Virus record (IMG/VR): IMGVR_UViG_3300031925_000014
Coordinates: 1-27,414 of that record
Length of the DNA stretch: 27,414 bases
Reading direction: 5' to 3' (one strand)
Source: a virus
A model generated the notes under the pieces. The model saw nothing but the letters and a program-made list of their open reading frames with translations. It was not told the origin of the DNA and did no database searches. Each line of letters opens with the position of its first letter. The stretch's first letter is position 1. The position numbers were made by a program, and so were the translations under genes. Positions 1-6,047 of this stretch are shown in pieces.

Positions 1-2
1 AC

Positions 3-191
3 AGCGAATTAGAGCGCGAAATCGAAATGGCCGAAGCGCTTATCGAGAACGATGGTACAGCCTTTCCAGATGCCACATTTGAAGATGGCTATATCGCTGC
101 GCTCAAGTTCGTTCAAGGATGTCTTGGTTCCAACGTTCGAGAAGAGTACGAGGATATGGTCAATGAGCGAGACAGCGAGGAAGCGACCTAA
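3..191 (+). CDS. Early-region hypothetical protein, 5' partial
   Basis: The reading frame is open from the left edge to the TAA at 189-191, so the N-terminus probably lies outside the window. An in-frame ATG at 27 gives a possible 54-residue form, but no clear ribosome binding site precedes it. The visible 62 residues are strongly acidic and end in VNERDSEEAT. No family is recognised. The position, upstream of other small genes and of gemA, fits the semi-essential early region of a Mu-like phage. Function unknown. Confidence 0.6.
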   Translation, partial: SELEREIEMAEALIENDGTAFPDATFEDGYIAALKFVQGCLGSNVREEYEDMVNERDSEEAT

Positions 192-210
192 CAAGTTAAT
201 TAAATACATC

Positions 211-348
211 ATGGCGCACCGTCGGTGCCGTCAAGATGAGGCTGAAACATGGGCTGATAGGTATTGCGGGGATTGGCGAAATACCCCGCTACCGAGAGCC
301 AAAAGAATTGAATCAATATCGAGCAATGAGAAGGAATGGGAAGAATGA
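211..348 (+). CDS. Small hypothetical protein (45 aa)
   Basis: This short frame begins at the first ATG after the preceding stop and ends with TGA at 346-348, which overlaps the ATG of the next gene in an ATGA junction. That is the usual packing in this region. The product is hydrophilic, with two cysteines near the N-terminus (CRQDEAETWADRYC) and an acidic tail. No clear Shine-Dalgarno sequence precedes the ATG, so translation would be weak or coupled. The same frame is open back to an ATG at 52, but that stretch overlaps the preceding gene and is probably a shadow. Function unknown; it may not be a real gene. Confidence 0.45.
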   Translation: MAHRRCRQDEAETWADRYCGDWRNTPLPRAKRIESISSNEKEWEE

Positions 349-575
349 GTAAAGAAGAAATCAAAGCTTACCAAGAAAAAATATTAGACGATTTGTTGAA
401 TGTTTTTGATGAGCTAATCGGTGAAGAGCAACAAATTCGTAGTGAAATTCTTGAGCATTGTAATGGCAAGCGGGGTGATGCCTGGTGGTCTCAAAATGGT
501 CGTGTCGATGGTGTCGATACAGGTCGAGCTTTAGTGGAGCGTTACTTTGCTTCTTTGGAGGCAACTGATGAGTAA
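345..575 (+). CDS. Hypothetical protein (76 aa)
   Basis: I chose the ATG at 345 rather than the in-frame ATG at 336 because it forms an ATGA overlap with the upstream stop and has the purine-rich GGGAAGA just before it. The product starts MSKEEIKAYQEK, is acidic and probably mostly helical, with a WWSQNGRVDGVDTGRA loop in the middle. The last codons overlap the ATG of the next gene at 568. No domain is recognised. It belongs to a run of five closely packed small early genes that probably share one transcript. Confidence 0.7.
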   Translation: MSKEEIKAYQEKILDDLLNVFDELIGEEQQIRSEILEHCNGKRGDAWWSQNGRVDGVDTGRALVERYFASLEATDE

Positions 576-1035
576 GCCAATCACTAAAGAAATGTGGGAA
601 GACATCGAAGCGGAAATGTCGGGCCATTTTGTGAGCATCACATTCACATATAAAGGGCATGAGGTCTGTGTTCAGCGAGTGCGAGTTTCTGAATCTAAAA
701 CAAGCTTGCAGGTTTACATTGACGGAGCTGTCAAAGGCGAATGGGTCAGCTTTAGTGAAGGTAAAAACGGCATTAGTGATAAAGCGCCAGCCATTCTCGA
801 AGATGTTTGGTGTAAAAAAACCAAGGCTAAATATAACAATAAATTCAAAGCCTCAATTACGAAAATCTATGGTAAGCGCGGCGTGAAAAAAGAGTATCCA
901 GACCTTGAAGAAAAACGAGTGTTCCACCTACCTAACTTTTCTAAAGCCTCGGTCCTTTGTCGTCAGTTCAAAAAGCTAGAAGGGCTTGAACTGAAGAAAG
1001 CTATGTTTCTCGATTTGAAAGAGGAAACGCTATGA
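568..1035 (+). CDS. Hypothetical protein (155 aa)
   Basis: The start at 568 (MSKPITKEMWED) overlaps the upstream stop by 8 bases and has GGAGG a few bases before it, better than the longer in-frame start at 547. The first half looks like beta strands (residues 17-60), and the second half is lysine-rich and basic, which could suit nucleic-acid binding, though no motif supports this. The stop overlaps the next ATG by four bases (ATGA). No family is recognised; by position it is an early Mu-like phage gene. Confidence 0.75.
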   Translation: MSKPITKEMWEDIEAEMSGHFVSITFTYKGHEVCVQRVRVSESKTSLQVYIDGAVKGEWVSFSEGKNGISDKAPAILEDVWCKKTKAKYNNKFKASITKIYGKRGVKKEYPDLEEKRVFHLPNFSKASVLCRQFKKLEGLELKKAMFLDLKEETL

Positions 1036-1571
1036 AACTAACCCGTTGCCCGGTTTGCCATACCAATCTCCATTTGGATGCGCTGGTTCAAGACCAGGCT
1101 GGCAAAGAGCTGCTCGCAGATGTGTCTAACCTGCCGGATTTTGTCGCTAGGCCGCTGCTTGCTTACCTCGGCCTATTTCGCCCTGCTAAGTCGGATTTGT
1201 CGCTTAGCCGAACGCTGCGCCTGATGCGTGAAGTGACCGATGAGTATCGCGCCGATCATCTATTGGCGTCGGCCCTTATCGAGTGTGTGCAAAAGCTACG
1301 CGAGAAGCGCCAGCTGCATAACGACACCAAACCCTTGGCAAACCACAACTACTTAAAGCAGGTGTACAAAACCTTGGCCGTGCGTAACAACGTGACGCTT
1401 GAACCGCACAAGCACAAAGGTGAAGTTGCACAACAAACCACCCAACCAGACAACAGCGCTTGGTACATCGAACAAGCCGAGCGCATGGTAAAGGTTGGAC
1501 AAGACCCATTAGCAGAAAGCAGCACCATCGCCGCCAAACTGCGTGAACTGAATTGGAGCCCAGAGCAATGA
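1032..1571 (+). CDS. CxxC-containing early phage protein (179 aa)
   Basis: The N-terminus holds C6-P-V-C9-H10 followed by further histidines, the look of half a zinc knuckle; no second CxxC pair is visible, so zinc binding is uncertain. Residues 20-110 are helical and rich in Leu and Arg. The C-terminal third is polar with a short histidine/lysine stretch, then a helical end. ATGA overlaps link it to the genes on both sides. It may be a replication or regulation accessory protein, but I recognise no family and assign no function. Confidence 0.75.
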   Translation: MKLTRCPVCHTNLHLDALVQDQAGKELLADVSNLPDFVARPLLAYLGLFRPAKSDLSLSRTLRLMREVTDEYRADHLLASALIECVQKLREKRQLHNDTKPLANHNYLKQVYKTLAVRNNVTLEPHKHKGEVAQQTTQPDNSAWYIEQAERMVKVGQDPLAESSTIAAKLRELNWSPEQ

Positions 1572-1762
1572 ACATTGAAGTGAAAGATTTGAACAAGAGC
1601 CATCCTCTGGTTTTGGCAGGGCATTTAATGTCAGTGGCTTATCACAACTATGAAACGATGATTCCAGCGTGCGAAATGGTGTTGGAACAATTCCCTGATT
1701 TAACACCAGAGCAGGTTATCTGCCTTTGGGTTGGTGTTAATTGTGCGAATAACGATTGTTAG
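1568..1762 (+). CDS. Hypothetical protein (64 aa)
   Basis: The start at 1568 is fixed by the ATGA overlap with the upstream stop; the in-frame ATG at 1553 lies inside the upstream gene. The product is a small neutral helical protein with three cysteines, two near its C-terminus (VNCANNDC). It is the last gene before two tandem hairpins at 1771-1816, so it probably ends this early sub-operon. No family is recognised. Confidence 0.65.
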   Translation: MNIEVKDLNKSHPLVLAGHLMSVAYHNYETMIPACEMVLEQFPDLTPEQVICLWVGVNCANNDC

Positions 1763-1770
1763 AAGTGAAA

Positions 1771-1792
1771 CAAGCAAGGTTCGCCTTGCTTG
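1771..1792 (+). terminator. Hairpin, possible terminator after the 64-aa gene
   Basis: A perfect 9-bp stem (CAAGCAAGG with CCTTGCTTG) closes a TTCG loop, 8 bases after the stop at 1762. The fold should be very stable. The bases that follow (TCTGCC) are not a good U-tract, so it may act as an attenuator or an RNA processing/protection element rather than a strong terminator. Confidence 0.5.
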
Positions 1793-1794
1793 TC

Positions 1795-1816
1795 TGCCTA
1801 GCGTGGTTGCTAGGCA
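1795..1816 (+). repeat. Second tandem hairpin (8-bp stem)
   Basis: TGCCTAGC at 1795-1802 pairs perfectly with GCTAGGCA at 1809-1816 around a 6-base GTGGTT loop. It starts two bases after the previous hairpin and ends 27 bases before the next gene's start, leaving that gene's AGGGGG site free. There is no U-tract. It may be an mRNA stability or regulatory element. Confidence 0.45.
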
Positions 1817-1843
1817 CTGATGAGCAGCCAAGGGGGTTTTGTT

Positions 1844-2077
1844 ATGTTCGGTGAATACACGCCGCTAATGAAAGCGGGTTTGCTAGAGCGCCGATTGAAT
1901 GCAGGAAAAGCAATGGTTGATCCAGAGCTTGGATTGCAGAAGTGCTGTCCGTGCTGCGAGGAGTTTTGGCCGCAAGATACGTTGTTTTGGTCACTCTCAC
2001 CGCGTGAAGCCGATGGCCTGCAAACCTGGTGCAAGGCTTGTCAGTTGGATTATAAGCAAAGCCGAAAGTCGGCATAA
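1844..2077 (+). CDS. Small zinc-finger protein (77 aa)
   Basis: I chose the ATG at 1844 over the in-frame ATG at 1820 because a strong AGGGGG at 1831-1836 sits 7 bases before it. The protein has a four-cysteine pattern: C34-C35-P-C37-C38 in LQKCCPCCEEFWP and C63-K-A-C66 in QTWCKAC, 25 residues apart. This is the spacing of a small treble-clef or HNH-like zinc ribbon, but the His/Asn catalytic residues of an HNH nuclease are not visible. A DNA- or protein-binding role is likely but unproven. Its stop overlaps a possible ATG at 2077. Confidence 0.7.
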   Translation: MFGEYTPLMKAGLLERRLNAGKAMVDPELGLQKCCPCCEEFWPQDTLFWSLSPREADGLQTWCKACQLDYKQSRKSA

Positions 2078-2094
2078 TGAGAGGTAGCTTCAAA

Positions 2095-2238
2095 ATGGAT
2101 GAAAGAGAGCATGCGCTTGAAGTGCTTAGAGATGCCATCCAAAACGCAGAGCGATTCGGACTTATTCGTACTGAGGATGGCAAGGTTATTACTGGTGTTA
2201 ACGACTCGGAAAATGGGTTTGTGATGGTTGAGGGTTAA
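2095..2238 (+). CDS. Small hypothetical protein (47 aa)
   Basis: This short frame starts at ATG 2095 with GAGAGG at 2080-2085 at good spacing, and ends with TAA 2236-2238, three bases before gemA. An in-frame ATG at 2077 would overlap the upstream stop and add six residues. The product begins MDEREHALEVLRDAIQNAE, an acidic helix, and ends in a likely beta hairpin (TEDGKVITGVN). No family is recognised. Translation is probably coupled to gemA. Confidence 0.6.
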   Translation: MDEREHALEVLRDAIQNAERFGLIRTEDGKVITGVNDSENGFVMVEG

Positions 2239-2241
2239 TCT

Positions 2242-2784
2242 ATGTCTAAACTCCTTAAACTCGTCCAAATCGGTAAGCGCGAATTGCAACTTAGCGATCA
2301 AGCTTATCGAGATTTACTTGAGGAAGTCACAGGTCAGCGTAGTTCGCGAGGCCTGAACGATTTCAAGTTAAGCAAAATGGTTGACCGCATGAAGCAAATG
2401 GGCTTTGTGCCAGTAAACAAAAACAAAGTGGAGGCAAAGAAATTCAGAGCCTGTGAGTCCGAGAAGATCCTTGCCATCTGGATAACTATGAATAAGCAAG
2501 GCTTCTTGCGCAATGGCAACGACATGGCGCTCGATGCTTACGTAAAACGCATGACTAGCCAAATCAACGGCAAAGGCGTGGCAAAGTTAGCGTGGATTAA
2601 TTCAGAGCAAGCGACCTACGTGCTAGAGGCTTTAAAGAAATGGCACTATCGCCTAATGCGTGATGCGATTATTGCTGCTGGCGGTCGCGTTCCGCCAAAC
2701 GACAACTGCACAGGACCAGCAGGTTACGATAAGTTGGCGTGGTTTTATGAAAATGACTTTATTAAAAAACCTGATTCTCAATAA
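2242..2784 (+). CDS. gemA: Mu gp16-like regulatory protein GemA
   Basis: The 180-residue product matches the gp16/GemA (DUF1018) family: an N-terminal helical half beginning MSKLLKLVQIGKRELQLSDQAYRDLL, with the family's TGQRSSRGLN turn, then a C-terminal half with ACESEKILAIWITM and the W-I-N-S-E-Q-A segment. In Mu, GemA is an early protein reported to modulate host gene expression and DNA topology; its biochemical activity is poorly defined. It closes the early operon here and ends 2 bases before a strong bidirectional terminator. Assignment by family features is confident. Confidence 0.88.
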   Translation: MSKLLKLVQIGKRELQLSDQAYRDLLEEVTGQRSSRGLNDFKLSKMVDRMKQMGFVPVNKNKVEAKKFRACESEKILAIWITMNKQGFLRNGNDMALDAYVKRMTSQINGKGVAKLAWINSEQATYVLEALKKWHYRLMRDAIIAAGGRVPPNDNCTGPAGYDKLAWFYENDFIKKPDSQ

Positions 2785-2786
2785 CG

Positions 2787-2812
2787 AAAAGCCCGCGATC
2801 TAGCGGGCTTTT
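2787..2812. terminator. Bidirectional intrinsic terminator between convergent genes
   Basis: AAAAGCCCGC at 2787-2796 pairs perfectly with GCGGGCTTTT at 2803-2812 around GATCTA. The T-run follows on the + strand and, because of the A-run, also on the - strand. It sits between gemA (+) and the minus-strand 119-aa gene that ends at 2819, so it should terminate both. Confidence 0.9.
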
Positions 2813-2818
2813 CTCAAT

Positions 2819-3178
2819 TCAGAATCTCATTGATTCAGCTTTCAGTTTTGTGAATGACTTATTGTCAACGGTCCCCATAAATTTACGCCCGTCATCCAAC
2901 TCTGCGACAAAGGTAACGTCCTTTCCTTTTCCGCCCAGCAGAGCGCCTGCAAGAAGCCCTACAGGGCCAGCAATAGCGCCGCCAACCACGCTCCACCCAA
3001 GTGTTCCACCAATTTTCTTTACACTTTCCTCGCTTGCGGCATCAATGCTTTTGATTCGACTGCCAAGAACACATTCTCCGGTTGTTTGAAATGGGGTCGT
3101 TTTAATGAACAGGCTACCACTGGTGGCTGTGATATCTACATAAGGGAAGCTAGCGGTGTGTACTTTGACTTTTGCCAT
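2819..3178 (-). CDS. Minus-strand glycine-zipper protein (119 aa), possible moron
   Basis: This is the only convincing minus-strand gene in the window. Its ATG (complement of 3176-3178) has GAGG five bases upstream. The N-terminal half is beta-rich, and residues about 57-84 form a glycine-rich hydrophobic stretch (WSVVGGAIAGPVGLLAGALL) typical of a glycine-zipper membrane segment, followed by a short beta-rich tail with DDGRKFMGTVDNKSF. It has its own promoter and shares a terminator with gemA, so it can be expressed independently of the phage programme, perhaps in the lysogen. Similar short proteins occur in bacteria and prophages, but I know no proven function. Superinfection exclusion or a host-fitness role is only a guess. 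Confidence 0.8.
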   Translation of the reverse strand: MAKVKVHTASFPYVDITATSGSLFIKTTPFQTTGECVLGSRIKSIDAASEESVKKIGGTLGWSVVGGAIAGPVGLLAGALLGGKGKDVTFVAELDDGRKFMGTVDNKSFTKLKAESMRF

Positions 3179-3220
3179 GATGACCTCGATATGCTGTTAG
3201 GTGCTTAATGATTAATCCTG

Positions 3221-3248
3221 AGTATATGCGTTCTGCTTGCATTGTCCA
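3221..3248 (-). promoter_or_regulatory. Sigma70-like promoter for the minus-strand gene
   Basis: On the minus strand TGGACA (complement of 3243-3248) and TATACT (complement of 3221-3226) are separated by 16 bases. Each matches consensus at five of six positions. Transcription would start near 3214, giving a leader of about 35 bases before the ATG. This fits independent expression of the glycine-zipper gene. Confidence 0.65.
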
Positions 3249-3285
3249 TGTCCGTGTTAACATGCGCCCTTGGAGATACCTGATT

Positions 3286-3291
3286 TATACT
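3286..3291 (+). promoter_or_regulatory. Possible -10 element for the mor gene
   Basis: TATACT on the + strand matches five of six -10 positions, but nothing like a -35 hexamer lies 15-18 bases upstream. That is the pattern of an activator-dependent or weak promoter. Transcription would start around 3298, inside the left arm of the hairpin at 3294-3318. Tentative. Confidence 0.3.
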
Positions 3292-3293
3292 AC

Positions 3294-3320
3294 AAACACC
3301 TCGCTCTGCGGGGTGTTTTT
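3294..3320 (+). terminator. Terminator or attenuator hairpin in the mor leader
   Basis: AAACACC at 3294-3300 pairs with GGTGTTT at 3312-3318. The stem continues inward with one G-U and three G-C pairs to a 3-base loop, giving about 11 pairs, and is followed by TT. It ends only 16 bases before the mor ATG, so it should block read-through into mor from upstream. Confidence 0.7.
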
Positions 3321-3336
3321 GTATCTGGAGGGTGGT

Positions 3337-3720
3337 ATGAGTAGCGAAGATGAAAACCTAGATATGTTCGGGTTTGACAATGTTGATTTAAACGCCGTTG
3401 AAAGCGTGATTGAAGATGATAAAAAAAGCCCAGAGACGCTAAAGCAAATCTATTCACTGTTTCGTAGAGAGTTGGGCCAAGAATCCGCGGTTAAGCTGCT
3501 TGGTGAGTTCTGTAAGCACTTTGGCGGATTCCCTATCTACGTCCCAAAAGGACGCAAGCTAGAGGCGGAGATTAAAAAAATCAGCATCTGGAATGACTTT
3601 AACGGCAAGAACGTGGAGGAGCTGGCAAAAAAATATGACGTTTCTGTTTTTCATGTTTATCATGTGCTCAAGATAATGCGCCACGAAGAGCAAAAGAAAA
3701 GGCAACCAGAGCTTTTCTAA
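3337..3720 (+). CDS. mor: Mor/C-family transcriptional activator
   Basis: The ATG at 3337 has GGAGGG at 3327-3332. Longer in-frame starts to 3208 would read through the leader hairpin and are rejected. The 127-residue product matches the Mor family in length (Mu Mor is 129). It has an acidic N-terminus, a dimerisation region (about 33-62), the conserved beta-strand motif GGFPIYVPKG at 63-72, and a C-terminal helix-turn-helix around residues 90-116 (NVEELAKKYDVSVFHVYHVL). In Mu, Mor activates the middle promoter and its homologue C activates late promoters by recruiting RNA polymerase. Only one such gene is visible here, so it may do both jobs and switch on the genes to its right. Confidence 0.88.
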   Translation: MSSEDENLDMFGFDNVDLNAVESVIEDDKKSPETLKQIYSLFRRELGQESAVKLLGEFCKHFGGFPIYVPKGRKLEAEIKKISIWNDFNGKNVEELAKKYDVSVFHVYHVLKIMRHEEQKKRQPELF

Positions 3721-3749
3721 ATTCAGCTTAATTCACCACTTCATCTAAT

Positions 3750-3796
3750 AAAAAGCACAATCCTCTTAATGTCACAGTTAATGGTTGTGCTTTTTT
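3750..3796 (+). terminator. Terminator between mor and the lysis gene
   Basis: AAAAAGCACAA at 3750-3760 pairs with TTGTGCTTTTT at 3785-3795 (11 pairs) around a 24-base loop, and ends in six T's at 3791-3796. The loop contains the direct repeat TTAATG at 3766-3771 and 3778-3783. The ATG of the muramidase gene follows the last T with no gap. Confidence 0.6.
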
Positions 3797-4363
3797 ATGT
3801 CTTCAAACTTTCCGTTTTCTACCAAAGGCTACACGCCTGAATTCTGCCATGCAGTGCGCTTTGTCCTTATAGAGGAAGGTGCACTTTATCGAGATGGCAC
3901 GCCAAAGCCAGATTTGGGCTACGTCAACAACCCGAAAGACCCAGGTGGTGAAACTAAGGGTGGTATCAGTAAGCGTGCTTTCCCTGGTATCGATATCGCT
4001 TCTCTTACGCTCGATAAGATTGTCCGAATTTATTACACCAACTACTGGAAGCCTGCCTACTGTCCTGAATGGTCTGGCGCTATCGCTTTGTATGCGTTTG
4101 ATTCGGCAGTGCAGCATGGTGCAACTAATGCCATTCGTATGCTGCAAGAAATCAGCGGAACGAAGCCAGATGGTAAAGTCGGTCCGAATACTCGTGCGGC
4201 AGTTCACAGTGGTGATGTTGAATACCTCTGCGCTCGATACGGTCTGCGCCGCGCTCGATTCTATGCGCGTATCCTCAAAAACAATTACTCCCAAACTGCC
4301 TTTATCGAAGGTTGGCACAATCGCTTGGTTCACCTAACCGACGCGGCTTGGGAGCTTCAGTAA
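3797..4363 (+). CDS. GH108 endolysin (muramidase) with C-terminal peptidoglycan-binding domain
   Basis: The 188-residue product has the glycosyl hydrolase 108 signature: a Glu in VLIEEG (E26/E27) and the motif NNPKDPGGETKGGIS at 44-58, including D48 and the GGET turn. These enzymes cleave peptidoglycan glycan strands during lysis. The C-terminal half contains SGTKPDGKVGPNTRAAV, typical of the peptidoglycan-binding domain paired with GH108. About 12 extra residues (LYRDGTPKPDLG) separate the EEG from the YVNNP, where most relatives read EGGYVND directly. No signal peptide is seen, so export would rely on the holin. The start lacks a ribosome binding site, since the T-run of the terminator directly precedes it, but no better in-frame start exists. 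Confidence 0.88.
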   Translation: MSSNFPFSTKGYTPEFCHAVRFVLIEEGALYRDGTPKPDLGYVNNPKDPGGETKGGISKRAFPGIDIASLTLDKIVRIYYTNYWKPAYCPEWSGAIALYAFDSAVQHGATNAIRMLQEISGTKPDGKVGPNTRAAVHSGDVEYLCARYGLRRARFYARILKNNYSQTAFIEGWHNRLVHLTDAAWELQ

Positions 4364-4635
4364 TGACTAAGCGGTTGAAGAATAGCGAATACGCCAGCAT
4401 CCGAGGCCGTGAAAAGCGTCTCGATGCTGAGAAGAAAGCGCATCAAGATGGTGTGCCAGTCCCTTCTCAACCGCCACTTTTTAGCCATGACGCGACACTA
4501 CAAAGCTATTTTAATGCCGCTTGGAACAGTGTCACGCCATGCGATATTTCAATGCACCTGAGGGAAACAAAAACAACGGAAGGTGCTGATTTAGTTTCTA
4601 AGATAAGGAATTTTAAAGCATGTCACTTTCGTTAA
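4363..4635 (+). CDS. Hypothetical protein in lysis cassette (90 aa)
   Basis: The ATG at 4363 overlaps the last base of the endolysin stop; the longer in-frame start at 4312 lies inside the endolysin gene. The first 30 residues are basic and helical (KRLKNSEYASIRGREKRLDAEKK), followed by a proline-rich segment and a mixed tail. There is no membrane segment, lipobox or zinc motif, so it is not an obvious spanin or holin. Its end overlaps the holin gene by 16 bases. Function unknown. Confidence 0.7.
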   Translation: MTKRLKNSEYASIRGREKRLDAEKKAHQDGVPVPSQPPLFSHDATLQSYFNAAWNSVTPCDISMHLRETKTTEGADLVSKIRNFKACHFR

Positions 4636-5216
4636 TTTTAGGTGCGGCGAAGCTCGCGATGGAAGTCGGCCCCGCGGCTATTCGTGGTATCTCGTCTTTG
4701 TTCGGTGGCAGTGAAACCGCAGACAAAGTCGCAGATATGGTTGAGCAGGTAGACGGCGCTTTGGGAATGAGCAAAGAGCAAAAGGAAATGTCGCTCATTA
4801 ATGAGATGCAAAAGCTGCCACCTGAAAGCCTTGTTGAGTTAGAGCGCATCAAGTCGGAAATGCAAAAGGAAGTGACTCGACGCCAAGAGCTTTCACTTCA
4901 GGATAGGCAGAAAGAACATGAGCAAACTCAGTTAACCATTCGTAACGGTGATAATGCAACGGATGAAAGGGTTCGTCGAACTCGACCTGATATTGCTCGA
5001 AGTTCTTTTTGGATGATGTGTCTATATGTATTTGCCTTTGAGGCTTTAAGTGCAAAAGGCTTTGGTGATGGCGCTGACATCTATGTCGCATTAACGATTG
5101 GTGCGTTCGCGTATGCCTATTTTGGTCTGCGAACCGTCGATGGTTTTGCGCCTTACTCGAAATCCAGTGGTGACAAAGTGTCCGGTGTTCTCAAAAGCAT
5201 GATCAAGGGGCGCTGA
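4620..5216 (+). CDS. Holin-like protein, 3TM type
   Basis: The 198-residue product has a hydrophobic N-terminus (LSLILGAAKLAMEVGPAAI), a long charged helical middle (about 50-125) and two hydrophobic segments at about 128-147 and 155-172, before a conserved-looking GLRTVDGFAP. This arrangement, with RNGDNATDERVRRTRPDIAR before the membrane part, fits the 3TM holin family first named from gene transfer agents. Holins release endolysin through the inner membrane; the gene lies next to a muramidase. The family call is moderate, the membrane role likely. Confidence 0.7.
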   Translation: MSLSLILGAAKLAMEVGPAAIRGISSLFGGSETADKVADMVEQVDGALGMSKEQKEMSLINEMQKLPPESLVELERIKSEMQKEVTRRQELSLQDRQKEHEQTQLTIRNGDNATDERVRRTRPDIARSSFWMMCLYVFAFEALSAKGFGDGADIYVALTIGAFAYAYFGLRTVDGFAPYSKSSGDKVSGVLKSMIKGR

Positions 5217-5431
5217 TGACTGACCAGTTTGATAGAGCCCAAGAGCTTGAAGCGTTATTTAGAAATGCTGCCATTTCCAACCGACCTATCCAGGCTGAAG
5301 AAAAGCCAGACGAAGATGAGGACGGCAATCGTTACTGCTTAAGTTGTGGCAGTGTTGTTCCACCGAAGCGAATCGAAGCATTACCCAATGCAGTTCGTTG
5401 CGTCAGTTGTCGGTCAAGAAAGGAGCTGTGA
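5216..5431 (+). CDS. TraR/DksA-type zinc-finger protein
   Basis: The 71-residue protein is acidic and helical at the N-terminus, then carries a C4 zinc finger: C41-L-S-C44 and C62-V-S-C65, with the intervening IEALPNAVR that marks the TraR/DksA C-terminus. TraR-like proteins bind the secondary channel of RNA polymerase without needing ppGpp and alter host promoter use. It is joined by single-base overlaps to the holin and DUF2730 genes, a common position in Mu-like phages. Note the DEDED stretch before the finger. Confidence 0.85.
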   Translation: MTDQFDRAQELEALFRNAAISNRPIQAEEKPDEDEDGNRYCLSCGSVVPPKRIEALPNAVRCVSCRSRKEL

Positions 5432-5736
5432 TGGAATACGATTGGGTAAAGACATGGTGGCCTATCGTGTGGGCTGGCGTTTTGTCTGTAGTTCAGGTCA
5501 TTCAGATCTTGCTCTCTAAAACCTACGCCAAACGCGAAGATGTAGAGCAAGTGAAAAGAAACATGGACGAGTTAAAAGCACAGGTTGATGCACTGCCTAC
5601 CAGAGAAGAGATCACAAAACTGACGCTGGAGCTTTCCGAAGCGCGCGGAGAAATGAAAGAGCTTCGCGCTCAAATCCAACCCATCGAGCATCTGGCACAA
5701 CTGCTTTTAGAGCAACGTTTAAACGATGATAAATAG
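5431..5736 (+). CDS. DUF2730 family protein (Mu gp25-like)
   Basis: The ATG at 5431 overlaps the TraR stop by one base and has AAGGAG at 5420-5425. The 101-residue product has one N-terminal membrane segment (about 9-28, WWPIVWAGVLSVVQVIQILL) followed by a long charged coiled coil to the end. This matches DUF2730, the Mu gp25 family. One membrane anchor plus a coiled coil is also the layout of an inner-membrane spanin, and no other spanin candidate is visible nearby; that role is only inferred. Confidence 0.8.
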   Translation: MEYDWVKTWWPIVWAGVLSVVQVIQILLSKTYAKREDVEQVKRNMDELKAQVDALPTREEITKLTLELSEARGEMKELRAQIQPIEHLAQLLLEQRLNDDK

Positions 5737-5744
5737 AGGTTCAT

Positions 5745-6038
5745 ATGTCCTTTAAAGATGTATTAAAAGAAGACCAGCGACTTGTGATCTTGCGCTCTCT
5801 CCATGAGATGGACGGCTATGAAGCGAACGAGTCAATCCTTGATTCATGCCTTGATGCTTATGGCCATAAGATTAGTCGTGATGCTGTGCGCACTCACTTG
5901 GCGTGGCTAGAAGAGCAAAGCCTAATCACGATCCGAACGGTAGCGGAGTGCCAAATCGCAACACTAACAGGTCGTGGTGAAGATGTCGCAACCGGACAAG
6001 CTCGCGTTCCTGGTGTAAAACGCCCTCGCGCTAAGTAA
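5745..6038 (+). CDS. Small winged-helix protein (Mu gp26-like, VpaChn25_0724 type)
   Basis: The 97-residue product reads as a winged helix: helices at 5-20 and 25-38, a recognition helix near KISRDAVRTHLAWLEEQSLI, and a beta wing (TIRTVAECQIATLTGRG), then a basic tail ending KRPRAK. This matches the small family named VpaChn25_0724 in Mu-like phages, at the position of Mu gp26. It may bind DNA, possibly for packaging or regulation, but the function is unknown. AGAGG precedes the start. Confidence 0.8.
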   Translation: MSFKDVLKEDQRLVILRSLHEMDGYEANESILDSCLDAYGHKISRDAVRTHLAWLEEQSLITIRTVAECQIATLTGRGEDVATGQARVPGVKRPRAK

Positions 6039-6047
6039 GGATCCGCC

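Noticed and set aside
1276-1706. Several minus-strand frames of 65-106 codons opposite the 179-aa early gene
   Set aside because: Cys/Arg/Leu-rich composition, mutually overlapping, and no promoter or ribosome binding site; shadows of the + strand gene.
3208-3336. Longer N-terminus for the Mor-family protein
   Set aside because: It would be translated through the leader hairpin and adds residues absent from Mor-family proteins. GGAGGG directly before ATG 3337 decides the start.
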